57,654 nucleotides of DNA, from NCBI RefSeq assembly GCF_000685965.1, contig NZ_JMLE01000029.1, positions 1-57,654 of the forward strand, written 5' to 3'. The notes beneath the pieces are model-generated. The model ran no database searches and was not told the DNA's origin. It saw nothing but the letters and a program-made list of their open reading frames with translations. How positions within the stretch are numbered: position 1 is the stretch's first letter; every line of letters starts with the position of its first letter. This document shows, one piece after another, positions 43,274-52,619 of the stretch. Both the position numbers and the translations under genes were made by a program. This DNA comes from Arthrobacter sp. UNC362MFTsu5.1 (GTDB taxonomy: Bacteria; Actinomycetota; Actinomycetes; Actinomycetales; Micrococcaceae).

Positions 43274-44434
43274 ATGCCCTCCTTACCGCCAGCCCCTCGG
43301 ACCCCGCTGGGCCGCATTGACGCCGTCGTCCATCTTGGCTTTGCCGTGCTCCTGGTGGCGTCGGCGGTCCGGTACGTGATGCGGCACAGCCCCGCGGATA
43401 ACCTGTGGGTGCTGGCCCTCGCGGCCGCAGTGTGTTCGCTCTATGCCGTCATCGCCGTGCTCTCGCAAAAGCGCCGGCCATGGGCGGTGTGGATGTTCGT
43501 CCTGGTGGCGTTTTGGGCGGTGCTGGTGATTGCGGCGCCCAGCTTCGCGTGGTGCTCGTTTGCGCTGTTCTTCCTGTGCCGGACCGCCTTCACCGGCTGG
43601 GTGGCGTACTTGGCGGGAGGCGCGACGGCGGCGGCCACCGCCGTCGGACTGTTCCGGCTGAGCGGCGGCAGCGATGTTGCCATGCTCCTGGGACCCCTGG
43701 CCGTGGGCGTGATGCTCACGCTCATCTACGACCGGATCGAGCAGGACGCCGCCGAACAGCGCAGGCTGCACGACGAGGTGTCGCTGGCCCAGGGCCGGCT
43801 GGCGGCCAGCGAGCGCAGGGCCGGCACCATCGAGGAGCGCGAACGCGTGGCCCGGGAAATCCACGACACCGTGACGCAGGGCCTGGCCAGCAGCCTCCTC
43901 CTGCTGGAAGCCGCGAACCGGTCGTGGCCCAGCCAGTCCGCGCGCGACGACGTCCTCAGCGCCAGCGGGATGCTCCGCCGGAACCTGGCGGAGACCCGCA
44001 GCCTGGTCCACGAACTCGCCACCCCCGGCCTGGACACCGCACCGCTGCCGGACGCCCTGAGCCAGGCAGCTTCCCAGTACATACCGGGTATGCGCTTGTT
44101 CGTGACCGGTGAGCCACGGCCCATCCCCGCCGACGTCCGGCACGCGCTGATCCGTGTGGTCCAGAGCGCCGCGGCGAACACGCAGCTGCATGCAACGGCG
44201 GCGAACACCACCGTGACGCTGGGCTACCTGCCGGGCTCCGTCACGCTGGATGTGTACGACGACGGCGCCGGCTTCGACCCGCTGTCGCTGGCACCGCCGT
44301 CGGACGCCGGAGGCTACGGCCTCCGGGCGATGCGCCAGCGGGTGGAGCAGCTGGGCGGAGTATTTTCGGTGGAAAGCAGCCCCGGGGAAGGGACGATCGT
44401 GGCCGCGCAACTGCCCACGGGTGACGAACAGTGA
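43274..44434 (+). CDS. Sensor histidine kinase, NarL/DesK type
   Basis: Membrane kinase of 386 residues. About five hydrophobic segments (residues 15-150) form the sensor region, followed by a coiled linker and a HisKA_3 dimerisation helix with the phosphorylated His at about 197 (EERERVAREIHDTVTQG). The ATPase domain has a degenerate N box (VVQSAAANTQLHA) and intact G boxes (VYDDGAGFDP, GGYGLRAMRQRV). No extracellular sensor domain is present, so it may sense the membrane. It overlaps the response regulator gene by 4 bases. Confidence 0.92.
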   Translation: MPSLPPAPRTPLGRIDAVVHLGFAVLLVASAVRYVMRHSPADNLWVLALAAAVCSLYAVIAVLSQKRRPWAVWMFVLVAFWAVLVIAAPSFAWCSFALFFLCRTAFTGWVAYLAGGATAAATAVGLFRLSGGSDVAMLLGPLAVGVMLTLIYDRIEQDAAEQRRLHDEVSLAQGRLAASERRAGTIEERERVAREIHDTVTQGLASSLLLLEAANRSWPSQSARDDVLSASGMLRRNLAETRSLVHELATPGLDTAPLPDALSQAASQYIPGMRLFVTGEPRPIPADVRHALIRVVQSAAANTQLHATAANTTVTLGYLPGSVTLDVYDDGAGFDPLSLAPPSDAGGYGLRAMRQRVEQLGGVFSVESSPGEGTIVAAQLPTGDEQ

Positions 44435-45057
44435 AGCCCATCACCGTGCTGCTGGTGGACGACCATCTGGTGGTCCGCAGCGGGCTCAAGGCGCTGCTGG
44501 GAACGCAGCCGGACATTGACGTGGTGGCGGAGGCGGCTTCCGGCGAGGACGCCCTGGCCCTCGCGGAGCAGCTCAGCCCGGCGGTGGTGGTGATGGACCT
44601 GGCGATGGGGCCGGGCATGGACGGGATCGAGGCCATCAAACAGCTGCGGCGGCAAAACGCCAGGCAGGCCGTGCTCGTGTTCACCACCTACGACTCGGAT
44701 GCGGACATTGTCCGCGCCGTGGACGCGGGAGCCATGGGCTACCTGCTCAAGGACGCGGCGCCGGAGGAGATCTTCGCCGCCATCCGCGGGGCGGTGCAGG
44801 GCAAGAGCGTGATGAGCGCACCCGTGGCGTCCCGGCTTTTCCAGCAGCTGCGGAACCCGGACGAGATCCTGACACCCCGCGAGGCGGAGTTGCTGAGCCT
44901 GCTGATCGAAGGCCTCAGCAACCGTGAGCTCGGCCGGCGGCTGTTCATCTCCGAGGCCACCGTGAAAACCCACCTGGCGCACATCTATGCCAAACTCGGC
45001 GTGGAGACCCGGGCCGCGGCAATTGCCACGGCGATCCGGCGGGAGGGAATGCGGTAG
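44431..45057 (+). CDS. NarL/LuxR-family response regulator
   Basis: Protein of 208 residues: receiver domain (1-120) with acidic pair DD at 10-11, phosphoacceptor D56 in VVVMDLAMG, the Thr in VFTTYDSD and Lys in LLKDAAPEE; C-terminal LuxR helix-turn-helix (about 145-205) with LTPREAELLSLLIEGLSNRE and EATVKTHLAHIYAKLGV. GTG start overlaps the kinase stop. Forms a two-component pair with the preceding kinase. The target promoters are not identifiable. Confidence 0.94.
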   Translation: MKPITVLLVDDHLVVRSGLKALLGTQPDIDVVAEAASGEDALALAEQLSPAVVVMDLAMGPGMDGIEAIKQLRRQNARQAVLVFTTYDSDADIVRAVDAGAMGYLLKDAAPEEIFAAIRGAVQGKSVMSAPVASRLFQQLRNPDEILTPREAELLSLLIEGLSNRELGRRLFISEATVKTHLAHIYAKLGVETRAAAIATAIRREGMR

Positions 45058-45139
45058 CGGATTCCTGCCGCAGCCTGCACGGGTCCGGCAGCCGGGTTTA
45101 GACTCGGATCTGGCCCAGCACCCCACCGAAGGAGCCCCC

Positions 45140-46195
45140 ATGCGCGCCACCATCATCCACGGCCCCGGAGACATCCGGGTTGAAGACCGGGACTACCCCA
45201 CCATCCAGCTGCCCACCGACGTGGTGGTCAGGGTGACGGCGTCCTGTGTGTGCGGCTCCGACCTGTGGCCGTACCGCGGTGTCAGGCCCACGAAGAAACC
45301 GACGGCCATCGGCCACGAATTCGTCGGCGTGGTGGAGAGCGTTGGAGAAGACGTGACCGAACTGGCGGCGGGCGACTTTGTCATCGCGCCGTTCGTGGTC
45401 AGCTGCGGCGAGTGCCCGCAGTGCCTCAACGGCGTCACCGTTGCCTGCGACCACCTGGCCGGCTGGGGCGGCCGGGATGACACCGGACACAAGATCGACG
45501 GCGGCCAGGGCCAGGCCGTCCGCGTTCCGCGCGCCGAGAGCACCTTGGTCAAGGTTCCGGGCGTCACCGAGCCGGACGCTGCGCTCACAGCCAACCTGCT
45601 GACGCTGTCCGATGTCATGGCCACCGGCCACCACGCGGCGCTTGCGGCCAAGGTCGCACCGGGCCGCACCGTTGTAGTGGTGGGCGACGGCGCCGTCGGG
45701 CTTTGCGGCGTCCTCGCGGCCAAGCGGCTGGGGGCGGAGCGGATCATTGCCATGTCCCGCCACGCGGACCGGCAGGCGCTGGCCCGCGAGTTCGGGGCCA
45801 CGGACATCGTGGAGGAACGGGGCGACGACGGCGTGGCCAAGGTCCGCGAGTTGCTGGGCGGAGTGCTGGCCGATTCCGTGCTGGAATGCGTGGGCACCAA
45901 GGAATCCATGGAGCAGGCGCTGCACTGTGTCCGGCCGGGCGGGGCCCTTGGCTTCGTGGGCGTCCCCACCGGCGGGGGCGAGGTCCCGCTGCGCTACCTG
46001 TTCGACTCCAACGTCTCCATCGCCGGCGGCATGGCTCCCGCGCGAACGTACATCCCCGAACTGCTGGCGGATGTGCTGTCCGGAGCCATCAACCCCGGCC
46101 GCGTTTTTGACTCCGTGATGCCGCTGGAGGAAGCGCCGGAAGCGTACAAGGCGATGGATGAACGGCGCGCCATCAAGGTGCTGCTGACTCCCTGA
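45140..46195 (+). CDS. Zinc-dependent alcohol dehydrogenase
   Basis: Medium-chain dehydrogenase of 351 residues. Catalytic zinc region CVCGSDLWPYRG and GHEFVGVVESVG; structural zinc loop CGECPQCLNGVTVACDH (three Cys visible before ACDH); Rossmann motif VVVVGDGAVGLCGVLAAKRL. ATG 45140 with GGAG just upstream is chosen; a longer frame overlaps the regulator gene. Substrate is unknown. It may be under control of the two-component system directly upstream (82 bases), but this is only proximity. Confidence 0.92.
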   Translation: MRATIIHGPGDIRVEDRDYPTIQLPTDVVVRVTASCVCGSDLWPYRGVRPTKKPTAIGHEFVGVVESVGEDVTELAAGDFVIAPFVVSCGECPQCLNGVTVACDHLAGWGGRDDTGHKIDGGQGQAVRVPRAESTLVKVPGVTEPDAALTANLLTLSDVMATGHHAALAAKVAPGRTVVVVGDGAVGLCGVLAAKRLGAERIIAMSRHADRQALAREFGATDIVEERGDDGVAKVRELLGGVLADSVLECVGTKESMEQALHCVRPGGALGFVGVPTGGGEVPLRYLFDSNVSIAGGMAPARTYIPELLADVLSGAINPGRVFDSVMPLEEAPEAYKAMDERRAIKVLLTP

Positions 46196-46334
46196 TCCGG
46201 CCGCGGCCCGCACGCAGTTAACAGGCGCGATATCGGCATCCCGCCAGGGCCGCCGAATGCGATACTAAGTGTGCGTAGTGTCCCGGGCCGCGTGCAGTCC
46301 GGGACCTCGCTTCGTTGCGAGCCGGGGGAACTGA

Positions 46335-47486
46335 ATGCAACTCGACACTTTAACCCTCAGGGTTGCCTTCGCCATTGTCGCGTTCACGTTGGCGCTCCTG
46401 TTCTACTTCGCCGCGTACCGCAGCACGCGCTCCCCGTACAGTGCTTGGTGGTGCGTGGCCCTGACGCTCTTCCTCGCGGGCTCCGCGTCCTACCTCTTCA
46501 ACGGAACAGCGCACCAGGTGTGGGCCAATCCGCTGGGGAACTGCCTGCTTGTGGCCGGGGCGGCCTGCGTGTGGGCAGGTGCCAGGTCGTTGCGGGCTTC
46601 GCGGCCGCATTCCTGGCAGCTGGCCGCAGGCCCTGCGGTGGTGACGGTGTCATCGGCCCTCGAAAATCCGGGGGTAAACATCTGGGCCGGAGGCGCCGTC
46701 TTCCTCGCCCTGATGAGCCTGATGCTGGGCCTGGCCTCCCGCGAACTCTGGCGCTTGGAACCGGGCTACTCCAGGGTCCGGATCCCGCTGGCCATCGCCG
46801 CTGCTTTCTTCTCCGCCTACTACTTCTGCCGGCTGATCGTGTACGTCGGCGAAGGCCCGGACGGCCGGATCTTCGTTGCCTATTTCGGCTCGGCGGTCAC
46901 CACCCTGGTCACCATGGTGCTGCTGGTGGTGGTGTCCTTCAGTATGGCGGCCCTGAGCAGCGAACAGCAGACGCGCGCCCTTCGCGCCGTCGCCACCCAG
47001 GACGGCCTCACCGGGCTCCTCAACCGCGCGGCCTTCCTGGATTTGGCCTCCGACGAGCTGCAGCGGCTGCGGCACACCCGAGCGTTGGGCTCGCTGATCC
47101 TGGCCGACCTGGACCATTTCAAGGCGGTCAACGACACCTACGGCCACGCTGCCGGAGACACGGCCCTGCAGTCCTTCGCCGCCGCGTGCAACGGCACGGT
47201 CCGCTCAACAGACCTGGTGGGACGATACGGCGGCGAGGAGTTCATCTTCCTCCTTCCGGGTGTGAGCCCGGACCGGGCAGAGGCCATCACCCAGGAAATC
47301 AACCGGCATTTGAAGGCAGTACGCGGCCCGGGCGGTTCCCGGATGCCAACGGTCAGTTACGGCATCGCGCCCATCGGTCACGGGGCGTCCGACCTTGACG
47401 AGCTGATCGCTACGGCGGATGCCGCCCTGTACAAGGCCAAATCCCAGGGCCGCAACCGCACGGTCCGGGGAATCCCCACGCCGTAG
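46335..47486 (+). CDS. Membrane-bound diguanylate cyclase (GGDEF)
   Basis: Protein of 383 residues. Residues 1-205 contain about six or seven transmembrane segments without a recognised sensor domain. The C-terminal GGDEF domain (about 220-380) has DGLTGLLNRAAFLDLA, the metal/substrate Asp in LADLDHFKAVNDTYGHAAGD and the active-site loop GGEEF. An inhibitory I-site RSTD lies exactly five residues before GGEEF, so product feedback by c-di-GMP is expected. No EAL domain is present. It makes c-di-GMP from two GTP. Monocistronic. Confidence 0.93.
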   Translation: MQLDTLTLRVAFAIVAFTLALLFYFAAYRSTRSPYSAWWCVALTLFLAGSASYLFNGTAHQVWANPLGNCLLVAGAACVWAGARSLRASRPHSWQLAAGPAVVTVSSALENPGVNIWAGGAVFLALMSLMLGLASRELWRLEPGYSRVRIPLAIAAAFFSAYYFCRLIVYVGEGPDGRIFVAYFGSAVTTLVTMVLLVVVSFSMAALSSEQQTRALRAVATQDGLTGLLNRAAFLDLASDELQRLRHTRALGSLILADLDHFKAVNDTYGHAAGDTALQSFAAACNGTVRSTDLVGRYGGEEFIFLLPGVSPDRAEAITQEINRHLKAVRGPGGSRMPTVSYGIAPIGHGASDLDELIATADAALYKAKSQGRNRTVRGIPTP

Positions 47487-47579
47487 CCCGGACAAAGTAG
47501 GGCACTTCTCCCCTTTGCGCGCCCCGCCGCGGGGTCTAGCCTGATCCGCATCAGCATCCAACGCCGTCAAGGAGCCGTC

Positions 47580-47897
47580 ATGGCCGGGTTTGTGCAGATC
47601 ATCCAATTCCAGACGTCCCGCATCAAGGAAATCGAAGAGCTGGGCCGTCCGTCGAGAACGGAGGGCAGCACCACGCCCACGTTCCGCCGCATTGTTGCCG
47701 CAGCGGACCGGGACCATCCAGGGACCTACTTCACCATCGTGGACTTCGATTCCTTTGACTCGGCGATGGAGAACTCCGGACGCCCTGAGACATCGGAGTT
47801 CGCTGCAAAAATGGCCGCCCTGTGCGACGGCCCCGTGATCTTCCACAACCTGGACGTCATGTGGGAGGACACCGGAGAGGGCGCGGACAACGGCTAG
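47580..47897 (+). CDS. Small protein of unknown function
   Basis: Protein of 105 residues starting at ATG 47580 after AAGGAG. It has an alternating strand/helix layout (FVQIIQFQTSRIKEIEEL, RRIVAAADRDHPGTYFTIVD, ALCDGPVIFHNLDVMWED) that resembles a dimeric alpha-beta barrel (ABM-like) fold. No catalytic motif is recognised. It ends 9 bases before the PEP-synthase-like gene, so the two are probably one transcript. It has no membrane or signal segment. The function is unknown. Confidence 0.7.
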   Translation: MAGFVQIIQFQTSRIKEIEELGRPSRTEGSTTPTFRRIVAAADRDHPGTYFTIVDFDSFDSAMENSGRPETSEFAAKMAALCDGPVIFHNLDVMWEDTGEGADNG

Positions 47898-47906
47898 GAG
47901 CAGGAC

Positions 47907-50624
47907 ATGGTTTCGGTAGGCCGTGGTCCGGGGCCGGACACCGCCGGCGGGGGCAGCCTCGTTGTTGAGCTCGCTCAGCTGGCCTCGGGGTCGCTGGCAC
48001 TGGTGGGCGGCAAAGCGCTGAACCTCGGAAAACTCGTGGCTGCCGGCTTTCCGGTTCCGCCTGGTTTCTGCCTGACGACGGCGGGTTACCGGATGGCTGC
48101 GACGGCGGAACTGGACGCCATTGCGGCCCGCCTGGACGGGGCCGTACTGGACGGGGCCGTACTGGACGGGGCACCCGGGCTGTCGGGCGGGGAGCGTGAT
48201 GAACTGGCGCGGCGTGCCCGGGAGGCGGTGGTGGCAGCACCGGTGCCGCCCGACGTCGAGGCCGCAGTCCGCGGAGCCTACAGGACGATGGGCAATGCGC
48301 CGGTGGCGGTGCGGTCTTCGGCCACCGCCGAGGATCTGCCGTTCGCAAGTTTTGCGGGGCAGCAGGACTCCTTCATGGACGTCGTTGGCGCCGATGCCGT
48401 CGTCGAGGCGGTCCGCCGCTGCTGGGCCTCCCTATGGACAGACCGTGCGGTGGCCTACCGCACCTCGAACGGGATCAGCCACCGCGAGGTGGGCCTCGCC
48501 GTCGTCGTTCAACAAATGGTCGACGCCGGCATGGCCGGCGTGCTGTTCACCGCCAACCCGGTGACCGGCACGCGGACCGAGACCGTCATTGACGCCGCTC
48601 CGGGGCCGGGACAGGCGGTGGTGTCCGGCGCCGTAAATCCCGACCATTTCGTAGTGGAGACCGCGTCGGGCCGGATCCTGCAGCCGCCGGACGGCACGGC
48701 GCTAAGCCTGGCCAAGGACCAGCTGCGCGAACTGACCTCCCTCGGCGACGCCGCCCAACGGCTGTTTGGCGCGCCCCAGGACGTGGAGTGGGTGATCGAC
48801 GCCGGGGGTAAGGCCTGGCTGACCCAGTCGCGGCCCATCACCACGCTGTATCCGCTGCCGGACGACGACCCGTTCGGCGGACAAGCCGGGACGGAGCAAA
48901 CGGCTGGCTCGGATACGCGGGTTTACCTGTGCGGCACGCTGCTCCAGGGACTCACCCGCCCCATCACACCGATGGGGCTCTCGGTCCTGGGCCTCATGAG
49001 GGGCAACAAGGGGCCTTGGAAATACGTGAACCCGGGATTGCGGATGTACATCGAGCTGACACCGATCATCCGCAGCAAATCCGGCCGTAAGGCACTGGTG
49101 AGGATGCTGCCGCTCGCGGACGGAAGGTCGGCTGCCGTCTTCCCGTCGCTGCTGGAGGACCCGAGGTTTGCCGTTGTCCGGCGTCCCCGCAAGAAATCGG
49201 ACCGGAAGGTCACTCAGGGCGCCGGCAGGACCGAGGCGAAGGGCAGCGAGGGAACCCAGAGCCTGGGCCTGATGATAGGGCTCATTCCGGCCATGATCCG
49301 TGCTCTGCTGTGGCCGGACGGGGAACTGCGCAGGGCCCGCCGTTTCCAGGACCGCCTCGAAGCCAGGCTGAAGCTCCGCCTCCCGGCCTCTGCGGCGAGG
49401 CGGCTGAAGCACGCGGAGAATGTCCTGGGAACCGGTGTCATCAACGGGTTGATCCAGGCCACCCTGCCGGGGCCGTCCGTGGGGTACCTGATGCTGGCCG
49501 CGGCCCGCAGGCTGCTCCGCGGGATTGCCCAGCCTCGCGAACTTGAGGCGGTCCTTCGGGGGCTTCCCCACAACGTGACCACCATTATGGACCTGGAATT
49601 GTGGCACCTGGCGGTGTCCCTGGGCCGGGACCCGGACGCGCGGCGGGTGTTCTCGGAGCTGAAGCCCGGTGAGCTGGCCGCGCTGTATCGGGCAGGCACG
49701 CTCCCTGCCGCTGCCCAGGCCGGGCTGCGGAAGTTCCTGTCCAAGTACGGCCACCGGGCCGTGGCGGAGATCGACCTGGGGATGCCGAGGTGGGCCGAGG
49801 AACCCGACCATCTCCTGGGAATGATCTCGAACTACCTCCGGGTGGAGGATCCCGAACAGGCGCCCGACCGCCAGTTTGCCAGGGCCGCCGATCATGCGGA
49901 GGCGCGGATCAGCGAGCTGGTGGACCGGGCCGGGGAGAATAGCCGGCTGCGCGGAAGACTCGTGGCGCTGTGCCTGCGCCGGGCACGCCAGCTGTCCGGG
50001 CTGCGTGAATTGCCCAAGTTCTACATCGTGATGGTGCTCGCGGAGATGCACCGGCAGCTCATGGCCGTGGGCGCCGAGCTGGCGGGGAACGGCACCGTCG
50101 CGGCCGCCGGCGACGTGTTCTTCCTGGACTTCGATGAACTGCGGGTGGGCCTGCGCGGGGCGGACCTGAAAGGAATTGTCGCCGGCCGCCGTCGGCTGTA
50201 CGACGTCGAATTGCGGCGGCGGCGCGTTCCGCGCCTCCTGCTCTCGGACGGCACCGACGTCGAGGCAGCCATGATGGCCGCGGCCTCAGGATTGCCCCAG
50301 ACTGCGGCACCGGACCGGCTGTCAGGGACGCCCGCGTCCGCAGGCACCGCCTCCGGGAAGGTCCGGGTGGTCATGGATCCTATCGGGGCGCACCTGGAAC
50401 CCGGGGAGATCCTGGTGGCCCCGTCCACTGATCCCGGCTGGACGCCGTTGTTTATGACGGCGGGTGCCCTGGTGATGGAGATGGGCGGTGTCATCTCTCA
50501 CGGGGCGGTGGTGGCCCGTGAGTACGGCATCCCCGCCGTCGTGGGTGTGGCTGATGCCACCGTTCGGTTGCGCGACGGACAGACCGTCACGGTGGACGGT
50601 GCGGCCGGAACCGTAACGTGGTGA
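47907..50624 (+). CDS. PEP synthase/rifampin phosphotransferase-like dikinase
   Basis: Protein of 905 residues. N-terminal ATP-binding half: GGKALNLGKLVAAGFPVPPG, VRSSATAEDLPFASFAGQQ, GVLFTANPVTGTRTE and WLTQSRPITTLYPLP. A variable central domain (about 330-790) follows, including a basic linker at about 430-455. The C-terminal swivelling domain has the phosphorylated His at about 865 in GGVISHGAVVAREYGIPAVV. This order (ATP, middle, His) and the SHGAVVAREYG sequence fit rifampin phosphotransferase-like proteins better than PpsA, which has a C-terminal PEP barrel not seen here. Drug inactivation is not established; the middle domain diverges. Coupled to an alpha/beta hydrolase. Confidence 0.82.
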   Translation: MVSVGRGPGPDTAGGGSLVVELAQLASGSLALVGGKALNLGKLVAAGFPVPPGFCLTTAGYRMAATAELDAIAARLDGAVLDGAVLDGAPGLSGGERDELARRAREAVVAAPVPPDVEAAVRGAYRTMGNAPVAVRSSATAEDLPFASFAGQQDSFMDVVGADAVVEAVRRCWASLWTDRAVAYRTSNGISHREVGLAVVVQQMVDAGMAGVLFTANPVTGTRTETVIDAAPGPGQAVVSGAVNPDHFVVETASGRILQPPDGTALSLAKDQLRELTSLGDAAQRLFGAPQDVEWVIDAGGKAWLTQSRPITTLYPLPDDDPFGGQAGTEQTAGSDTRVYLCGTLLQGLTRPITPMGLSVLGLMRGNKGPWKYVNPGLRMYIELTPIIRSKSGRKALVRMLPLADGRSAAVFPSLLEDPRFAVVRRPRKKSDRKVTQGAGRTEAKGSEGTQSLGLMIGLIPAMIRALLWPDGELRRARRFQDRLEARLKLRLPASAARRLKHAENVLGTGVINGLIQATLPGPSVGYLMLAAARRLLRGIAQPRELEAVLRGLPHNVTTIMDLELWHLAVSLGRDPDARRVFSELKPGELAALYRAGTLPAAAQAGLRKFLSKYGHRAVAEIDLGMPRWAEEPDHLLGMISNYLRVEDPEQAPDRQFARAADHAEARISELVDRAGENSRLRGRLVALCLRRARQLSGLRELPKFYIVMVLAEMHRQLMAVGAELAGNGTVAAAGDVFFLDFDELRVGLRGADLKGIVAGRRRLYDVELRRRRVPRLLLSDGTDVEAAMMAAASGLPQTAAPDRLSGTPASAGTASGKVRVVMDPIGAHLEPGEILVAPSTDPGWTPLFMTAGALVMEMGGVISHGAVVAREYGIPAVVGVADATVRLRDGQTVTVDGAAGTVTW

Positions 50625-51550
50625 GGCTCTTTTCCATGGCGCAGGAGGAACCCCGTTCCGCCGGTGGGGTTGCGGACAACGCGACGCAAAGGGACGCGGA
50701 GATCCGCGACTGGGACTGGGCCGTCCTTCCCGAGGGCTCGACGAGTAGCCGGTTTGCAGCACCAAGCGGAGGCTTGGCGGTGGTCACCATGGGAAAGCCG
50801 CAGAACCCGCGGGTGGTGCTGGTTCCCGGGGCCACCGGTTCCAAGGAGGACTTCGCCGTGATGATGCCCGAGCTCGCCGAGGCCGGCTTTTACGTGCTGA
50901 GTTACGATCTGGCGGGCCAGTATGAATCGGCAGGCGCCGGTCCGGAGAACCTCGTCCCGCCCCGACGGCATTATGACTATGAGCTCTTCGTGAACGACTT
51001 CATCGCTGTTCTTGAGTCGGGCGAAGGTCCGTCGCATGTGGTGGGCTACTCCTTTGCCGCGATCCTGGCGCAGATCGCCTACTCACAGCGCCCGGAACTG
51101 TTCCGCAGCCTCACGCTCCTCAGCTGCCCGCCCTTGACGGGGCAGTGTTTCCGCGGAGTCAGGAGGATCGGGAGGTTCACCGGCTGGGCCAACGGCCGGG
51201 TGGGGGCCGCGGTGATGATCTGGGCCATCCGTCGCAACGTCAACAAGGTCTCCCCCAACCGGCTCCGGTTTGTCCGGGACCGGTTCCGGTTTACGCGCCG
51301 GCAATCAGTCCGGGACATCTACGAACTGATGAAACATGTGCCGGACCTCCGGCGGGCCATCGCCGCCGCCAAGGTGCCGAAATTCGTGGCTGTGGGACAG
51401 CACGATCTTTGGCCGCTACGGCTGCACCGCCAGTTCGCGCAGTCGATAGGTGCCCGGATTTCGGTCTACGGCGGAGGCCATAGCCCGTCCGAAACGTCGC
51501 CGCACCAGTTCGGCCGGGACCTGCTTGCCATGTATGCCGCGGACAACTGA
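50621..51550 (+). CDS. Alpha/beta hydrolase
   Basis: Protein of about 309 residues. Core: VVLVPGATGSKEDFAVMMPE (oxyanion-hole strand), YDLAGQYESAG, nucleophile elbow GYSFAAILAQIAY (Ser in G-Y-S-F-A, lacking the final Gly), and a late Asp/His segment with GQHDLWPLRL and YGGGHSPSE. Starts at GTG 50618 or 50621; 50621 forms a GTGA overlap with the preceding stop and is used, while ATG 50636 is a further option. The coupling implies joint work with the dikinase-like protein. Substrate unknown. Confidence 0.82.
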   Translation: MRLFSMAQEEPRSAGGVADNATQRDAEIRDWDWAVLPEGSTSSRFAAPSGGLAVVTMGKPQNPRVVLVPGATGSKEDFAVMMPELAEAGFYVLSYDLAGQYESAGAGPENLVPPRRHYDYELFVNDFIAVLESGEGPSHVVGYSFAAILAQIAYSQRPELFRSLTLLSCPPLTGQCFRGVRRIGRFTGWANGRVGAAVMIWAIRRNVNKVSPNRLRFVRDRFRFTRRQSVRDIYELMKHVPDLRRAIAAAKVPKFVAVGQHDLWPLRLHRQFAQSIGARISVYGGGHSPSETSPHQFGRDLLAMYAADN

Positions 51551-51694
51551 GAGAGACACAAAGTGTCGCAAGGGCACTTATACCCTTGCACGTTATGCGT
51601 CAGCCCCGTACGTTGGGGACAGCGGGGGACGTTCTCCGCTCTGCGGGCATCCGTGTCTGCAGAGAAAATCAGAGTCACATAAAGGAATGCAGCC

Positions 51695-51898
51695 ATGGCA
51701 ACAGGCACAGTTAAATGGTTCAACGCCGAAAAGGGTTTTGGCTTCATTGCCCCCGATGACGGATCAGCTGACGTTTTCGCCCACTACTCGGCGATCGCTA
51801 GCAGCGGTTACCGTTCACTGGACGAGAACCAGAAGGTCGAATTCGATGTGACCCAGGGTCCGAAGGGCCCGCAGGCAGAGAACATCCGCCCTCTCTAA
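51695..51898 (+). CDS. cspA: Cold-shock protein
   Basis: Single cold-shock domain of 67 residues. RNA-binding motifs RNP1 KGFGFI and RNP2 VFAHYS are intact, with GTVKWFNAEKG at the start and SLDENQKVEFDV before the C-terminus. It binds single-stranded nucleic acid and acts as an RNA chaperone. A 144-base gap precedes the ATG and may carry a structured leader; AAAGGAATG gives a ribosome site. A strong terminator follows. Confidence 0.96.
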   Translation: MATGTVKWFNAEKGFGFIAPDDGSADVFAHYSAIASSGYRSLDENQKVEFDVTQGPKGPQAENIRPL

Positions 51899-51948
51899 AG
51901 GCTTAGGGTAACGGCACCGGCGCCCAGCCGGGCCGCCCCTGCACCACC

Positions 51949-51986
51949 AACAGCCCCTCCGAACCATCAGGTTCGAAGGGGCTGTT
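51949..51986 (+). terminator. Terminator after the cold-shock gene
   Basis: Stem AACAGCCCCTCCGAACC pairs with GGTTCGAAGGGGCTGTT around a 4-base loop ATCA, 17 pairs with one mismatch (51949-51986). It lies 51 bases after the stop and ends in TTGCGTTGG, a weak T tract. Confidence 0.85.
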
Positions 51987-52014
51987 GCGTTGGCGATCCC
52001 GCGGCTCACCACGG

Positions 52015-52613
52015 TCAACGCTTAGCAGTTGGCCCCGTCTTGTGCCCGGCGCGTTGGACTGCCCGGTACACCGTGGACCTGGCCACGGAAAAGAGCTCCG
52101 CGAGTTCGCCCGTGGTGTGCTCGCCGGCGTCGTGCAGCTTCACTAAGTGGGCTTCCTGCGCCGGAGACAGCTTGGGTTTCTTGCCGCGCAGGCGGCCTTT
52201 GGCTTTCGCGATCTTCATGCCCTCGCGGGTGCGGGCACGAATCAGGTCGCTCTCGAATTCAGCCACCATGGCCAAGACGTTGAACAGCAGCTTTCCCACC
52301 GGGTCGGTCGGATCGTGCACCGATCCGCCGATGCTGAGTTTCACATTCCGCTGGGCGAGCTCGTCGACGATTTCGTGGGCATCCCGAACGGACCTGGCCA
52401 GGCGGTCCAGCTTTGTGACCACAAACGTGTCCCGTCCCGGCAGGCCGCCATCGCTTCCCGGAGGCCCGGGCGGTTCCGGTCAGTGCCCGTCAGCCCGTGA
52501 TCAACGTAGATCCGGGCCGGGGTGATCCCCATAGCTGACAATGCGTCGCGCTGCGCCGTGAGGTCCTGCTGCTCCGTGGACACCCGCGCGTAGCCGACCA
52601 GCAAAGCGGTCAT
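52015..52613 (-). pseudogene. Frameshifted serine recombinase (resolvase/invertase family)
   Basis: Two reading frames together make one recombinase. The first starts at ATG 52613 (LLVGYARVSTEQQDLTAQRD with the catalytic Ser in the YARVST motif) and runs to about 52435. The rest (VTKLDRLARSVRDAHEIVDE, FNVLAMVAEFESDLIRART, and a Hin-type helix-turn-helix RSTVYRAVQRAGHKTG) continues in another frame to 52015. Restoring one G in the GGG run at 52431-52437 would rejoin them to a full protein of about 199 residues. Either a true inactivating deletion or a read error. Confidence 0.88.
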
Positions 52614-52619
52614 GCGCAA

